A stretch of DNA of 64,000 nucleotides, from NCBI GenBank assembly GCA_958295775.1, contig CATQHC010000002.1:589663-653662 (forward strand), given 5' to 3'. The position numbers were made by a program, and so were the translations under genes. Shown here piece by piece: positions 26,441 to 36,370 of the stretch (the first letter of the stretch is position 1; every line of letters begins with the position of its first letter). Source of the DNA: Chloroflexota bacterium (GTDB lineage: Bacteria; Chloroflexota; UBA11872; VXOZ01). A model generated the notes under the pieces. It ran no database searches. It was given only the letters and a program-made list of their open reading frames with translations, and had not been told where the DNA came from.

Positions 26441-27607
26441 CTAATTTTCTGGCCAAGCTCCAAGCGTTACCTTGATATCCAGTGTCTCACCGTTGCGGTA
26501 CACCGTAAGCGTGATTGTGTCGCCAACGTCCTTTGTCTGTATGAAAGCGATGAGGTCGCCAGCGCGCTTCATCTCTACGCCGTCAATCGCCGTAATAATG
26601 TCGGCGCGCTGCGAGGAACCGGAGCCGCGCAGCCCGGCTTTCTGTGCGGGGCCGCCTGGCGTAACCTGCAGAATCTGCACACCCCGTTCAATCCCTAGGT
26701 CTCTGTCGCGGGCAATCTGCGGGGTGATGGTTGCCATCCGGATACCCAAGAACGTGCGCTGTATATCCTCGCCCCGGATTAACTGCGGCAGCAATCGCTG
26801 GACCAAGTTAGAAGGAATGCTCAGACCCACGCCCATAAAACTCCCTGTGCTGGTTTGAATGGCAGTGGTGATGCCTATCACTTCGCCGCTGGCATTCAGC
26901 AGCGGCCCACCGGAATTACCCGGGTTGATGGCTGCATCACTCTGGATTGCACCGTTAATTCTGCGGCCTTGATTGACGTACGTTCTACCCACACCGCTGA
27001 CAATGCCTGCGGAAATACTGTGACCCAGGGCATACGGCGCGCCTATTGCAAAGACCGGATCACCGGGCCGCACATCTTGAGAATTTCCAAAGCGCGCGAC
27101 CTGCAGCGCTCCCGGTGGAAACTTGGCGCGAATAACCGCAAGGTCGGTGCCAGGGTCGCGGCCAATGATTTCCGCAAAGACCGTGCTGCCATCGAGCAAT
27201 TGCACCATTACCCTATCCACATCGCTGATGACGTGATTGTTGGTGAGAATGTGGCCTTCTTTGTCCAAGATGATGCCGGCGCCGGTACCTTGCTGGCGTG
27301 GTCGGTCGTCATCCCGGACCAAGATGGTAACCACGCTGGAAGCAACCGCCTGATACACGGCCGCGGCGCTCGCCTCCGATTCTTGGGTATAGCTAATCAA
27401 GGGAGTTTGGGTAGCCACAATGGGCGCGGTCGGATTCTGACGCAAGACAGCCCAGGCGGCGAGGCCCCCGGCAACCACACCCGTCAGCATTGCGACCACC
27501 ACGCTCAGTACAATTACCGTACTAAGCCCTGTCCGATGTGGTGTGCCGCCATTGCCACCACTTGCGCCATCACCGTCTGATTGAACGGGAATCGACGACA
27601 TAGTCAC
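26441..27607 (-). CDS. htrA: HtrA/DegP-type membrane-anchored serine protease with PDZ domain
   Basis: A 388-residue S1C protease. A single transmembrane helix at about residues 28-55 anchors it with the catalytic part outside. The triad is His125 ('LTNNHVI'), Asp155 ('GTDLAVI') and Ser232 ('NPGNSGGPL'), so it should be active. One PDZ domain follows from about residue 285 ('FLGIRMATIT' to 'VYRNGETLDIKVTL'). The GTG at 27607 is preferred because AGAGAGG stands seven bases ahead; an ATG two codons later is possible. It follows the response regulator and kinase genes on the same strand, as pepD follows mprAB in mycobacteria, and is probably controlled by them to degrade or signal misfolded envelope proteins. 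Confidence 0.92.
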   Translation of the reverse strand: MTMSSIPVQSDGDGASGGNGGTPHRTGLSTVIVLSVVVAMLTGVVAGGLAAWAVLRQNPTAPIVATQTPLISYTQESEASAAAVYQAVASSVVTILVRDDDRPRQQGTGAGIILDKEGHILTNNHVISDVDRVMVQLLDGSTVFAEIIGRDPGTDLAVIRAKFPPGALQVARFGNSQDVRPGDPVFAIGAPYALGHSISAGIVSGVGRTYVNQGRRINGAIQSDAAINPGNSGGPLLNASGEVIGITTAIQTSTGSFMGVGLSIPSNLVQRLLPQLIRGEDIQRTFLGIRMATITPQIARDRDLGIERGVQILQVTPGGPAQKAGLRGSGSSQRADIITAIDGVEMKRAGDLIAFIQTKDVGDTITLTVYRNGETLDIKVTLGAWPEN

Positions 27608-27716
27608 CGCCGTGCCTCTCTGCTAAGAAACGTCCTCTGGCATAAGTGTACTGCTGCTAGCTAAGCTCATCCTGAAAAGCGTGCCGCACGTGCCCAACGA
27701 CTGCAACAAAAAGTGC

Positions 27717-29255
27717 TTAGGAGGTCTGGTCATCGATCTGAGGTGACGCTGGCTGCGAAGCGCGCGCATTGTTCGCGCCGTTGGTCTCCCCAATGGCCTC
27801 AACCGGCTCTTCAGTAGTCGTTGCGCCGGCAGAAGAGTCTCCGCGAACAGACATTGAGGTAGGCAGCGTAACCTTCACCATGGTTCCTCGATCAGGGGCG
27901 CTTTTTATGTCAAGATTAGCGCCATGGGCCTCCACTATCCACTTCGCGATGGATAGACCGAGCCCAAAGCCGCCGGACCTTCGGGCCTTATCGGCCTGAT
28001 AGAACCGGTCAAATGCGCTGGCAATGTCAGACTGGCGCATGCCAATGCCCGTATCTTGCACAACAAGCTTTACGGCCCGCGCATTGCTCAGCGTGCTCAC
28101 CGTAACCTTGCCGCCCGCCGGCGTGTACTTTAGCGCATTGTCTACCAAGATTAGTACCAACTGACGCAGCAGATCAGGATCACCGAGCACTGAAATATCC
28201 CCATTGGCCGCATTCATCTCTACGTCGACCAATGCATTGAAGTAGGGCGCTTGGCGGCACACATCGGCTGCAATCGCACTCAAATTAACCCGTTCACGAC
28301 GGACAGTTTGGCCGGCATCGGCCCTTGCCAAGGACAGCATGTCGGACACAAGGCGGCTCATACGTTCCGATTCATAGGCAATGTCGTCAAGCGCGGCCTT
28401 TCGTTCTTCCGCAGACAAATCTGGTATATCCCGCACCAAAGCCACGTTGCCCCGGATGACGGTGAGGGGCGTGCGCAGTTCGTGCGAAGCGTCAGCCACA
28501 AGCCGTCGCTGCGCCGCGAGCGCCTCCGCCACCCGCGCATAGCTGCTCTGGAGACGATCCAACATTGTGTTGAACGTCTTGGCGAGCCGGCCTACTTCAT
28601 CGTTAGCGCCGGCCTGCGGCACACGTTTGCTGAGGTCTTGCGTTTGACCGATCAGTTGGGCAGCTTGCGCCAAGCGTTCTAGCGGAAAGAGACCTGCATG
28701 CGCAACAAGATATGCCAAGCCCATCGCGCCGATTATGCTCAGCCCTCCACCAACGATTATGATCAGGCGCAACTCACGCAGGCTTGTTTCCACGTCGGTA
28801 AGAGAACGTGCGACCTGAAGAATACCCAGCAAGCGTCCCTGTGCCACATACGGGTGGTGGTAGATGCGCAGCAACGTACCGTGGGTCGATACCGTTTCGA
28901 AGAATGGCTTGCCCTGGCGGGCGCGCTCGAGTATCTCGTTGCCGCTGGGAAGCTGTTCATTTCCAAGGCTGGTGGTACGAGCAATGGGCGTGCCGCCGCT
29001 GCCTACAAACTGAACAAAATTGCCGGACTGCGCAAAAACGTTGCTGTACTGCGGCGGTATCCAAATCTCGATCCCTTTGGGGGAAGGGCGAGTTTGGAGC
29101 AAGCTGAATACTTCACCGGCCTGGGCTTCAAGGGCCTGATCGATCTCCCCGTAGATGGCGCGGGAGATCAGAATGTACGTAAAGACATAGTAGACAACGA
29201 GCGTAATCGCAAGTACGCTCCCTGCCAGGAACGTCAGGCGCAGACGCAATGACAT
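27717..29255 (-). CDS. Envelope-stress-type sensor histidine kinase
   Basis: A 512-residue membrane sensor kinase. Transmembrane helices lie at about 8-30 and 163-186, enclosing an extracytoplasmic domain of about 130 residues; HAMP follows at 187-240 ('PLERLAQAAQ...NDEVGRLAKTFNTM'). The phosphoacceptor is His258 in 'DASHELRTPLTV'. The ATPase domain shows 'DNALKYTP', 'VQDTGIGM' and 'GFGLGLSIAKWI'. A poorly conserved C-terminal tail rich in Glu, Thr and Ser (about 45 residues) is unusual. It begins three bases after the response regulator stop, so both are translated together. The arrangement regulator-kinase-HtrA resembles MprAB-PepD or CseBC-type envelope-stress systems. Confidence 0.9.
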   Translation of the reverse strand: MSLRLRLTFLAGSVLAITLVVYYVFTYILISRAIYGEIDQALEAQAGEVFSLLQTRPSPKGIEIWIPPQYSNVFAQSGNFVQFVGSGGTPIARTTSLGNEQLPSGNEILERARQGKPFFETVSTHGTLLRIYHHPYVAQGRLLGILQVARSLTDVETSLRELRLIIIVGGGLSIIGAMGLAYLVAHAGLFPLERLAQAAQLIGQTQDLSKRVPQAGANDEVGRLAKTFNTMLDRLQSSYARVAEALAAQRRLVADASHELRTPLTVIRGNVALVRDIPDLSAEERKAALDDIAYESERMSRLVSDMLSLARADAGQTVRRERVNLSAIAADVCRQAPYFNALVDVEMNAANGDISVLGDPDLLRQLVLILVDNALKYTPAGGKVTVSTLSNARAVKLVVQDTGIGMRQSDIASAFDRFYQADKARRSGGFGLGLSIAKWIVEAHGANLDIKSAPDRGTMVKVTLPTSMSVRGDSSAGATTTEEPVEAIGETNGANNARASQPASPQIDDQTS

Positions 29256-29258
29256 GAG

Positions 29259-29927
29259 CTAGGTCTCGCGTAATACGTAACCAACGCCGCGCACGGTAAA
29301 AATAATGCGGGAGCCCTCGCTTTCCTCTAGCTTCTGGCGCAGATAGCCGACGTAGACTTCGAGGACATTCGATTCCCCTTCAAAGTCGTAGCCCCAGACT
29401 TTCTCCATGATGTAGTGCCGCGGCAGCACGCGCCGTGGATTCTGCATAAAAAGAAGGAGAAGTTCATACTCCGTAGCGGTCAGGTCGAAAGTCCGATTGC
29501 TGCGCTGCGCGCGCCGGCCCGCTGTATCCAAGGTGAGGTCGGCAAAGTGCAATACCTCGTCTTCCGGTGAGGTGCTCCGCCGCAACAGCGCCCGGATGCG
29601 CGCGAAGAGCTCTTCGAGCTCGAAGGGTTTTACCAAGTAGTCATCAGCGCCGCTGTCAAGGCCCACCACCCGGTCGGAGACTTCATCCTTGGCGGTGAGC
29701 ATGAGAATCGGAACGGTGCTGTCCTGCCGTATGCGCTTACACACACGGAGACCGTCCAGTCCCGGCATGAGTATGTCAAGCACGACGAGGTCCGGTTGCT
29801 TCTGCGACAGGTGCGAAAGGGCCTGAAACCCGTCATGGGCTACTTGGACCTCGTAGCCCTGATGGGAAAGCGCGCGATGCAAGAGTGCTGTGATCTTCTG
29901 GTCGTCGTCAACGACGAGGATGTGCAT
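29259..29927 (-). CDS. OmpR/PhoB-family response regulator
   Basis: A 222-residue regulator. The receiver domain (1-118) has the acidic pocket 'VVDDD' near residue 6-9, the phosphorylated Asp51 in 'LVVLDILMPGLDGL', Thr in 'MLTAKD' and the conserved lysine in 'DDYLVKPFE'. A winged-helix DNA-binding domain of the OmpR type follows, ending in 'TVRGVGYVLRET', which is nearly invariant in the family. The start at 29927 is chosen because AGGAGAGA precedes it and because the receiver fold begins immediately; a longer frame to 30050 would add unrelated residues. It is the first gene of the stress operon. A hairpin lies in its leader. Confidence 0.93.
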   Translation of the reverse strand: MHILVVDDDQKITALLHRALSHQGYEVQVAHDGFQALSHLSQKQPDLVVLDILMPGLDGLRVCKRIRQDSTVPILMLTAKDEVSDRVVGLDSGADDYLVKPFELEELFARIRALLRRSTSPEDEVLHFADLTLDTAGRRAQRSNRTFDLTATEYELLLLFMQNPRRVLPRHYIMEKVWGYDFEGESNVLEVYVGYLRQKLEESEGSRIIFTVRGVGYVLRET

Positions 29928-29958
29928 GCAACATTCTCTCCTCTTTCGCTGATGCCGC

Positions 29959-29980
29959 TGGCGCTGCCATGTCAGCGCCA
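29959..29980 (-). promoter_or_regulatory. Inverted repeat in the leader of the response regulator gene
   Basis: TGGCGCTG (29959-29966) and CAGCGCCA (29973-29980) form a perfect eight-base-pair inverted repeat with a six-base gap, 30-50 bases upstream of the ATG. It could be an autoregulatory operator or an RNA hairpin. A TACAAT about 45 bases further upstream may be the -10 region. Confidence 0.35.
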
Positions 29981-30166
29981 AATCTATCTCCAATTCTGTA
30001 TTGTACCGCAGGTAGGACGCTTCAGTCGCTCGCCCGATACGAAATGCCAACAGCGCATAGCCTTGTGGCGGGAATTACCGGCCACACAGGTTGGATGACA
30101 TTGGGCAGACCGAACCGTGAGGCAAACTGTCCCCCGACATCATGACGCCAGGCGACCAAGGACCTA

Positions 30167-30991
30167 TCACCGTGCCGGAACCGCGTGTGTAGTCGTATAG
30201 GTGCGAGGTTTCCTGAGCAGATCAAGCAGATCATCGGAAGTCGCGCGCGCGGTGCGAGCGGGTGTGCCGTTCTCAGGCCGCGATACACTCACGAGCTCAT
30301 AGGGCGGCTCCAACCAAAACGGCTTGATTTCGTGCCGCTTCGCAAGCGCTCGCCGCACGCCTTCCTTGATGAGCTGGCGCGCTTTGGTTGGGTGCAAGTG
30401 GATGGCAGCGCCGTTGAACTTTCTGTTTTCATCGCCTGACAGACCCGCCGCAGGTCCACGGCGGAGCCCTGCCTTAACGGCGGCAGTCTCAATGTTCGGA
30501 ACAAGCGCTTTCGCTTCGTCGGCAGCCGCCTGATCTCCACTCAAGAAAATTGACGGGACACCAAAATAGCCAGCAAAAAGGAAATTGCAGCCCATCTCCC
30601 CAACGGATACTCCATTAATTGTCAGCTCCTCCACATTGAACGAGCCGGTATGGGCCAGGTGACCGCCGTCTGTATTCGATTTCGCATGCTGACCGATGCT
30701 CAGGGCCGCATCGAAGCTTTCGTCACACCCAAATGGATAACCGATGGGACGGCCCACGAGGGCCTTGGCTTCAGGGTGAAGCAACACTGGGTCAATTGCT
30801 TCGTGGCCGTGTCCGTCCACGACGACAATCTCCGTTGCTCCCGCTTCGAGACATGCTTCAACCGCGGCGTTAGTTTCTAGTGTCGTTAGTTCGCGACCGC
30901 GCTCATAGTAACGCGAGCTCTTGTTGCAGTAGTTGTCCGAATCGACAACCCCGGCAACAGCTTCCATATCCGTCATTATATAAATCTTCAA
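30167..30991 (-). CDS. M55-family D-aminopeptidase (DppA-like)
   Basis: A 274-residue protein of peptidase family M55, zinc-dependent D-aminopeptidases typified by Bacillus DppA, which form a decameric ring. The start is the TTG at 30991, seven bases after CGGAGG; it places the metal ligands Asp8 and Glu10 ('IMTDMEAVAG') exactly where DppA has them, and His61 in 'VDGHGHEA' close to DppA His60. Downstream conserved blocks include 'ALSIGQHAKSNTDGGHLAHTGSFNVEELTINGVSVGE'. It probably recycles D-amino-acid peptides, as from peptidoglycan. No dipeptide transporter genes adjoin it. The C-terminus is longer than in DppA only by a few residues. Confidence 0.85.
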   Translation of the reverse strand: MKIYIMTDMEAVAGVVDSDNYCNKSSRYYERGRELTTLETNAAVEACLEAGATEIVVVDGHGHEAIDPVLLHPEAKALVGRPIGYPFGCDESFDAALSIGQHAKSNTDGGHLAHTGSFNVEELTINGVSVGEMGCNFLFAGYFGVPSIFLSGDQAAADEAKALVPNIETAAVKAGLRRGPAAGLSGDENRKFNGAAIHLHPTKARQLIKEGVRRALAKRHEIKPFWLEPPYELVSVSRPENGTPARTARATSDDLLDLLRKPRTYTTTHAVPAR

Positions 30992-31160
30992 GTGTGTGCC
31001 TCCGTGTGTCTGCACATACGTTTGCGCCAGAGATCTAAACTCATTTAAAACCATACACTTCCGCAGTAAGCCTATCAGAGTAGCAGAACAGAATCCAGAA
31101 AAGATCCCGGCCGTCTCGGTCAGCCACAGGCACACGTGTTCCACTCGATTGGGAAGCCAA

Positions 31161-31193
31161 CAAGCCTCTACGTACAGGTTACGTAGAGGCTTG
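31161..31193 (-). terminator. Terminator downstream of aspS
   Basis: A perfect 14-base-pair stem (31161-31174 with 31180-31193) and a five-base loop, 30 bases after the aspS stop on the minus strand. The following minus-strand sequence TTGGCTTCCC is a poor U tract, so termination may be incomplete. Confidence 0.7.
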
Positions 31194-31222
31194 TGTTCAC
31201 GCCGGCTGCGGCCTTGTCATGA

Positions 31223-33010
31223 CTATTGCTTCTGCGACGGACACAGGGCGAGATTGACCTCACTGAGCTGCTCATCCGCAACGGGCGACGGCGCCCGCAT
31301 CATCAGGTCAATTGCTTGCTGGTTCTTGGGAAACGCAATCGCCTCGCGAATGTTCTCTTCATCGGCGAAGATGGCAATCGTACGATCAAGTCCCATGGCG
31401 ATGCCGCCGTGCGGCGGCACACCGTATGTGAATGCCTCCAACATGTGTCCAACTTGCTCGTGGATCTGTTCGCTTGAATAGCCCATGGTCTGCCAAATCT
31501 GCTCCAGGAGCTCTCGCTTGTGCGCGCGCACGCTGCCGCCGCCAACTTCCCAGCCGTTACACACGAGATCGTACTGCAAGGAGCGGGCGTTTCCGGGATC
31601 GGTAGCAACGAGCGCCTCGTCTTCAGGAAACGGGCCGCAGAAGGGGTTGTGCACAAAACTCCAGCGCTCCTCCTCGTCGTCCCATTCGAACAGGGGGAAG
31701 TCCACAACCCAGCAGAAGGCAAGAGAATTTTGATCGCGGAGACCGAGCCGATCGCCAATTTCAAGGCGAATTCGGGAAAGCACCGTGTTCGTCACATCCG
31801 GCTGGTCTGCCGCGACCAGCACAAGGTCGCCCGGTTCCGCTGAGAGCGCCGCTGCAATGCGTTGCGTTACATCCTCGCCGAGATGTTGCAGCACCGGCGA
31901 GCGCAGCCCTCCATCCTCTACCGCGATGGACACTAACCCCTTGCCGCCCAGTGAACGCGCAAGGGTCGTGAATTCGTCCACCTGTTTGCGCGAGTAGCTT
32001 CCGCAACCCGGGGCGCGGACGCCTTTGACTATGCCCCCGTTGGCCAGCACGTCTTTGAAAACGCGAAAGTCAGAATGTTGCGCAATGTGCGACACATCGA
32101 CGAGCTCCAAACCAAAGCGCAAGTCGGGGCAGTCCGTGCCGTACTTCGCCATCGCCTCCGCAAAGGGAATCCTGGGAATAGGCCGCGCTTGCACAGATTT
32201 GCCGCTGAGCGTATCGGCAAGTTCCAAGTACAGTCGCTCGATCACGCCCATTACGTCATCACGCTCAACGAAAGCCATCTCTATGTCTAGCTGCGTGAAC
32301 TCCGGCTGGCGGTCCGCGCGTGGGTCCTCGTCGCGAAAACAGCGGGCAATCTGAAAGTAGCGATCCATCCCGGAGACCATCAGCAGTTGCTTCAATTGTT
32401 GAGGTGATTGCGGCAATGCATAGAATTGCCCAGGGTGGACGCGGCTTGGGACAAGATAGTCACGAGCGCCCTCAGGTGTGCTCTTGAGGAGTATCGGCGT
32501 CTCGATTTCCCAGAAGCCTTCCGCATCCATGAAGTCGCGAATGGCCTTAATCAACCGATGCCGCAGCTCCATCTTGCGTTGCATGTCTTCCCGCCGCAAG
32601 TCCAGGTAGCGGTAGCGCAGCCGGATCGACTCATCCACTTCCAATGCCGGATTGTTCAGGTCGAAAGGAGGCGTCTGCGTTGCCGACAGAATCTGAACTG
32701 TCGTCGCATGTACTTCAATGTCGCCGGTCGGCAGGTTGGGATTCCGCGTGCCGTCGGGACGCGCTTGCACTTCGCCCGTACAACTGAGAACGAATTCATT
32801 TCGGATTTGGGCAACCGTAGCCTGCACATCCGCCGAGGCCTGTGGGTCAATGACTACCTGCGTGATTCCGTAACGGTCACGCAGGTCGATAAACACCACG
32901 CCGCCGTGGTCGCGCCGTCGGTGCACCCAACCGTTTAGCGTAACTGTCTGTGCCAGTTGGTCCTCGCGTAATTCCCCGCAGGTGTGGGTGCGCTTCCATC
33001 GTACACTCAC
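31223..33010 (-). CDS. aspS: Aspartyl-tRNA synthetase
   Basis: A 595-residue class II aminoacyl-tRNA synthetase of the bacterial AspRS type. The N-terminal OB-fold anticodon-binding domain ('[27 protein letters not shown]') is followed by the catalytic core with motif 1, motif 2 ('[22 protein letters not shown]') and motif 3 ('[13 protein letters not shown]'), with the bacterial GAD insertion between. The start is the GTG at 33010, preceded by CAAGGAGC at proper spacing and beginning '[13 protein letters not shown]'; an upstream frame adds 32 residues without family similarity. Whether it is discriminating or also charges tRNA-Asn cannot be decided by eye. It lies downstream of clpC on the same strand, separated by about 330 bases and a hairpin. 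Confidence 0.97.
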   Translation of the reverse strand: MSVRWKRTHTCGELREDQLAQTVTLNGWVHRRRDHGGVVFIDLRDRYGITQVVIDPQASADVQATVAQIRNEFVLSCTGEVQARPDGTRNPNLPTGDIEVHATTVQILSATQTPPFDLNNPALEVDESIRLRYRYLDLRREDMQRKMELRHRLIKAIRDFMDAEGFWEIETPILLKSTPEGARDYLVPSRVHPGQFYALPQSPQQLKQLLMVSGMDRYFQIARCFRDEDPRADRQPEFTQLDIEMAFVERDDVMGVIERLYLELADTLSGKSVQARPIPRIPFAEAMAKYGTDCPDLRFGLELVDVSHIAQHSDFRVFKDVLANGGIVKGVRAPGCGSYSRKQVDEFTTLARSLGGKGLVSIAVEDGGLRSPVLQHLGEDVTQRIAAALSAEPGDLVLVAADQPDVTNTVLSRIRLEIGDRLGLRDQNSLAFCWVVDFPLFEWDDEEERWSFVHNPFCGPFPEDEALVATDPGNARSLQYDLVCNGWEVGGGSVRAHKRELLEQIWQTMGYSSEQIHEQVGHMLEAFTYGVPPHGGIAMGLDRTIAIFADEENIREAIAFPKNQQAIDLMMRAPSPVADEQLSEVNLALCPSQKQ

Positions 33011-33344
33011 GAAAGTTTGCTCCTTGAAAGAGGTAAAGTGTTGTCTCATTTGCAGACAACGGTGGTTTGCTATTGGCTTTGAAATTCTTGCCCTGCCCAA
33101 TGGCAAGGATGGGGAAACAGGCGCGCCGGGTCGGCTCAGACTCTTGAAAATTGAATCTGTGAGAACTGGCTAGGTGACACCTATCCTCACATCAAGCCAG
33201 GGCGAGCCATTCCCCCCCAGTTAATGAGACGACGGCGTATTACTGTCGCTGCCCCGGTAGACGGATCTACGGGGCAGTGCCAGAGAGACCTCGCTTTCAA
33301 GCGTCATGCGGTTACCATGTTCGTGGTCGCAGGGAGCAGTTCCG
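33011..33344. other. Spacer between clpC and aspS
   Basis: About 330 bases with no gene. A strong hairpin at 33249-33277 (CTGCCCCG-GTAG with CTAC-GGGGCAG, one bulged base) stands about 70 bases after the clpC stop and probably ends the heat-shock transcript, although there is no clear T tract on the minus strand (CGACAGTAAT). The aspS promoter must lie in the remaining 240 bases, but I cannot place it with confidence. Confidence 0.45.
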
Positions 33345-35828
33345 CTACGAAACTGCAGCTCCCACTGGGGATTCTAACGTTGTCGAGCCGGGCACTGCTG
33401 CAAAGTGAAGTTTCTCATCCTGCAAGTCCACGGCAACCCGATAGCCCTCCGCAAGCTCGCCGTTGAGTAGCATCTTCGCGAGCGTGTTCTCCATCTCACG
33501 TTGCACCAATCTGCGCAAGGGCCGCGCGCCGTAGTCATGATCGTACCCGTTCTGCACTAACCATGCCTTGGCCGCCGCGCTTACCTCCAGGGTGATGCGC
33601 CGTTCGTCCAGGCGCTGCCGGACTTCAGTCAGCATGCGTTCCACAACATCCTGCAACTGCAGTCTATCCAAGTAGTGGAAGACGATGATTTCATCGATGC
33701 GATTGAGAAACTCGGGCCGGAACGTGTTCCGTAGTTCTCTATGCAGCTTAGCCTTAATCGTGTCAAAGTCTTCTTGCTCTCCGTCCGTACCATTGGGTTG
33801 GAAACCGAGCACGCCATCGGTGCGCAGCATTTCCGCACCAACGTTGGATGTCATGATAATTACGGTGTTGCGAAAGTCGACCACGTGCCCGTGCCCGTCC
33901 GTCAGGCGCCCGTCCTCCATTACTTGCAGCAGTGTATTGAATACGTCAGTGTGGGCCTTCTCGATTTCGTCGAAAAGAACCACGCGATAGGGCCGCCGCC
34001 GCACCGCTTCAGTCAACTGACCGCCCTCTTCGAAGCCGACATAGCCTGGCGGCGCGCCAATGAGTCGGCTGACAGAATGGCGCTCCCGGTATTCTGACAT
34101 ATCGATACGGACCAAAGCATCTTCGTCGTCAAACATGAACTCGGCAAGCGCTCGCGCAAGTTCGGTCTTGCCAACGCCGGTGGGGCCCACAAAGAGGAAG
34201 CTGCCAATCGGACGCTTGGGATTTGCCAAGCCGGAGCGCGAGCGGCGAATTGCTTCGGACACCGCCACGACGGCCTCATCTTGGCTTACGAGGCGCGTAT
34301 GGAGCTCCTCTTCCATATGCAGGAGCTTGTCTGCTTCCTCTTGAAAGAGTTGGGCAACCGGAATGCCGGTCCACTTGGCCAGCACTTGGGCGACATCGCG
34401 CGCGTCAACTTCGTCATCCATCTCATTGCTGCTTAGCCACTCTTCACGAGCTCGCTCATACTCTTCCTTGAGACGTAGGTGCTCTGTGCGGGAGTTGGCC
34501 GCCATCTCATAGTCACGGCGTTGCGAAGCGGCTTCCTCTTCCCGTTGGCACTGCTTAAGCCGGCTCTCGAGCTCTTTTATGTCGTCCGGCATACTGAAGA
34601 TCTCCATCCGCACTTTTGCCGCTGCCTCATCGATGAGGTCAATTGCCTTGTCCGGCAGAAACCGCTCGGTGAGGTAACGATGCGACAGCTTTACCGCAGC
34701 GCTTAACGCGTTGTCATTGATCTTCAAGCTGTGATGGGCTTCGTATTTGTCGCGCAGTCCGTTGAGGATAGCGATAGTATCCGCTACCGATGGTTCCTCC
34801 ACATAGACCGGCTGGAACCGCCGTTCCAGGGCCGAGTCTTTCTCGATGTGGCGGCGGTATTCGTCGAGCGTCGTGGCGCCCACGACCTGCAACTCACCCC
34901 GCGCCAAGGCAGGTTTGAGGATGTTGGCTGCATCAATTGCGCCTTCGGCTCCGCCTGCCCCAACTACTGTGTGGAGTTCGTCAATGAACAGAATCACCTC
35001 GCGCTTGGCCTTCTGCACCTCATCAACCACGCCCTTGAGACGTTCCTCAAACTCGCCGCGAAACTTAGCGCCGGCCAGCAGGGCAGCCATATCCAAGGCT
35101 ATCACGCGCCTATCGCGCAACTGCTCTGGAACATCACCGTTTACGACGCGCTGCGCCAGTCCCTCAACGATGGCGGTCTTGCCCACGCCGGGCTCGCCCA
35201 TAAGGACCGGGTTATTCTTGGTGCGGCGGGAGAGAACTTGCATCACGCGGTGGACTTCTTCCGCGCGGCCTATGACGGGATCGAGCTTTCCATCCCGCGC
35301 AAACTGCGTCAGGTCAAGTCCAAAACGTTCCAGCATGCGGTACTTCGACTCTGCTTCCGGATCGGTAACTCGATGGGAGCCACGCACCTTCTCCATTGCC
35401 TGGTAGATCTTCTCGCGATCGATGCCGGCGTCCTGCAGGACGCGGTGGGAATCCCCATCTTCCGCGCCGGAAATTGCGATTAGCAGGTGTTCGGTCCCAA
35501 TGTACTCATCCTTGAGGCGGGCCGCCTCTTCAGCGGCAAGATCCAGCACACGCTTGGCGCGCGGCGTCATGTAATATTGCGCTTGTCCGCTCTGACCGAA
35601 CGACACCTGCGGCCGCGGTCGCAGCGACATCTCCAAGCGCTGCGCAAGCTGCGAAGGATCAACATTGAGGATTCCGAGCATTTGCGGTACCAGGCCATCG
35701 TTCTGATTGAGCAGCGCCAACATGATATGCTCGGTGTCAAGCTGATTATGGTTATGCGCGAGCATCACCTCTTGGGCTCCAGCTAGAGCTTCTTGCGCTT
35801 TTGTCGTGAAACGGTTATTCCACGCCAT
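33345..35828 (-). CDS. clpC: ClpC-type AAA+ unfoldase (Clp ATP-binding subunit)
   Basis: An 827-residue HSP100 protein. Order: Clp_N repeats (1-145), first AAA+ module with Walker A '[10 protein letters not shown]' and '[10 protein letters not shown]', a short middle region with a UVR-like motif ('[20 protein letters not shown]'), second AAA+ module with '[10 protein letters not shown]' and '[11 protein letters not shown]', and the D2-small domain. The short middle region of about 70 residues and the 'GVLGFQ' loop, which fits the ClpP-docking position, favour ClpC over ClpB, though '[18 protein letters not shown]' is shared by both. It should feed unfolded proteins to ClpP. It is the last gene of the heat-shock cluster, 126 bases after hspR. 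Confidence 0.88.
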   Translation of the reverse strand: MAWNNRFTTKAQEALAGAQEVMLAHNHNQLDTEHIMLALLNQNDGLVPQMLGILNVDPSQLAQRLEMSLRPRPQVSFGQSGQAQYYMTPRAKRVLDLAAEEAARLKDEYIGTEHLLIAISGAEDGDSHRVLQDAGIDREKIYQAMEKVRGSHRVTDPEAESKYRMLERFGLDLTQFARDGKLDPVIGRAEEVHRVMQVLSRRTKNNPVLMGEPGVGKTAIVEGLAQRVVNGDVPEQLRDRRVIALDMAALLAGAKFRGEFEERLKGVVDEVQKAKREVILFIDELHTVVGAGGAEGAIDAANILKPALARGELQVVGATTLDEYRRHIEKDSALERRFQPVYVEEPSVADTIAILNGLRDKYEAHHSLKINDNALSAAVKLSHRYLTERFLPDKAIDLIDEAAAKVRMEIFSMPDDIKELESRLKQCQREEEAASQRRDYEMAANSRTEHLRLKEEYERAREEWLSSNEMDDEVDARDVAQVLAKWTGIPVAQLFQEEADKLLHMEEELHTRLVSQDEAVVAVSEAIRRSRSGLANPKRPIGSFLFVGPTGVGKTELARALAEFMFDDEDALVRIDMSEYRERHSVSRLIGAPPGYVGFEEGGQLTEAVRRRPYRVVLFDEIEKAHTDVFNTLLQVMEDGRLTDGHGHVVDFRNTVIIMTSNVGAEMLRTDGVLGFQPNGTDGEQEDFDTIKAKLHRELRNTFRPEFLNRIDEIIVFHYLDRLQLQDVVERMLTEVRQRLDERRITLEVSAAAKAWLVQNGYDHDYGARPLRRLVQREMENTLAKMLLNGELAEGYRVAVDLQDEKLHFAAVPGSTTLESPVGAAVS

Positions 35829-35846
35829 CTCACATCATCCTTTGCG

Positions 35847-35876
35847 CTACGCTTCCAACCTTGGCAGAAAGCGTAG
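35847..35876 (-). promoter_or_regulatory. Hairpin in the leader of clpC
   Basis: CTACGCTT (35847-35854) pairs with AAGCGTAG (35869-35876) and encloses a second short stem CCAA/TTGG. It lies 19 bases upstream of the clpC ATG, so it would form in the mRNA just ahead of the start. A second repeat, TTCGAG/CTCGAA with a six-base gap, lies at about 35912-35929. Either could be a regulatory site between hspR and clpC; neither matches the HAIR consensus. Confidence 0.35.
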
Positions 35877-35954
35877 TGGTTAGCTATGGTTCGAATTCAT
35901 GTCCACCCGACGTTCGAGGGTTCTCTCGAAATCCGGTGGTAACTGGGACTTGTG

Positions 35955-36317
35955 CTAGTAATTGCGCGTAACGCGCTGCAACAGGCCCTTGAGACGAGCA
36001 ATCTCAGTTTCGTATTGCTCCCGTTGCGCAGCGAGCCTTTGGTCCATCTCCTGCTGTAGCTTCTCCATGCGCTCAGTGAGGTTTAGGATCACCTCAACGC
36101 CGGCAAGATTCACGCCAAGGTCGTTTACAAGTCGCTGGATTTGCTCCATTCTCTCCAGGTCGGCATGCGAGTAGAGGCGCACGTTGCCCTTGGAGCGGCG
36201 GGGCTTGACCAGACCCAATCGCTCATAATGCCGCAATGTTTGGGGATGCACACGCAAGACCTCGGCCACGACACCGATTGCATAGAATGGTCCCTCGCCC
36301 TCAAAGCGTATGTTCAT
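35955..36317 (-). CDS. hspR: HspR-type MerR-family heat-shock repressor
   Basis: A 120-residue MerR-like protein. The helix-turn-helix lies at about residues 12-35 ('AIGVVAEVLRVHPQTLRHYERLGLVKPRR'), followed by the wing 'GNVRLYSHADLERM' and the family stretch 'LVNDLGVNLAGVEVILNL', which is characteristic of HspR; the C-terminal half is a coiled coil. HspR binds inverted repeats (HAIR) and represses dnaK, clp and lon genes, with DnaK as co-repressor. The ATG at 36317 is preferred over an upstream TTG; a GGGGGAGG lies 12 bases ahead. It lies between dnaJ and clpC, the classical dnaK-grpE-dnaJ-hspR order. Confidence 0.9.
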   Translation of the reverse strand: MNIRFEGEGPFYAIGVVAEVLRVHPQTLRHYERLGLVKPRRSKGNVRLYSHADLERMEQIQRLVNDLGVNLAGVEVILNLTERMEKLQQEMDQRLAAQREQYETEIARLKGLLQRVTRNY

Positions 36318-36370
36318 ACTTTTCCCAAACCTCCCCCGGCGCAATCTCTCGCAAGTCTCAGTCGCTCGCT

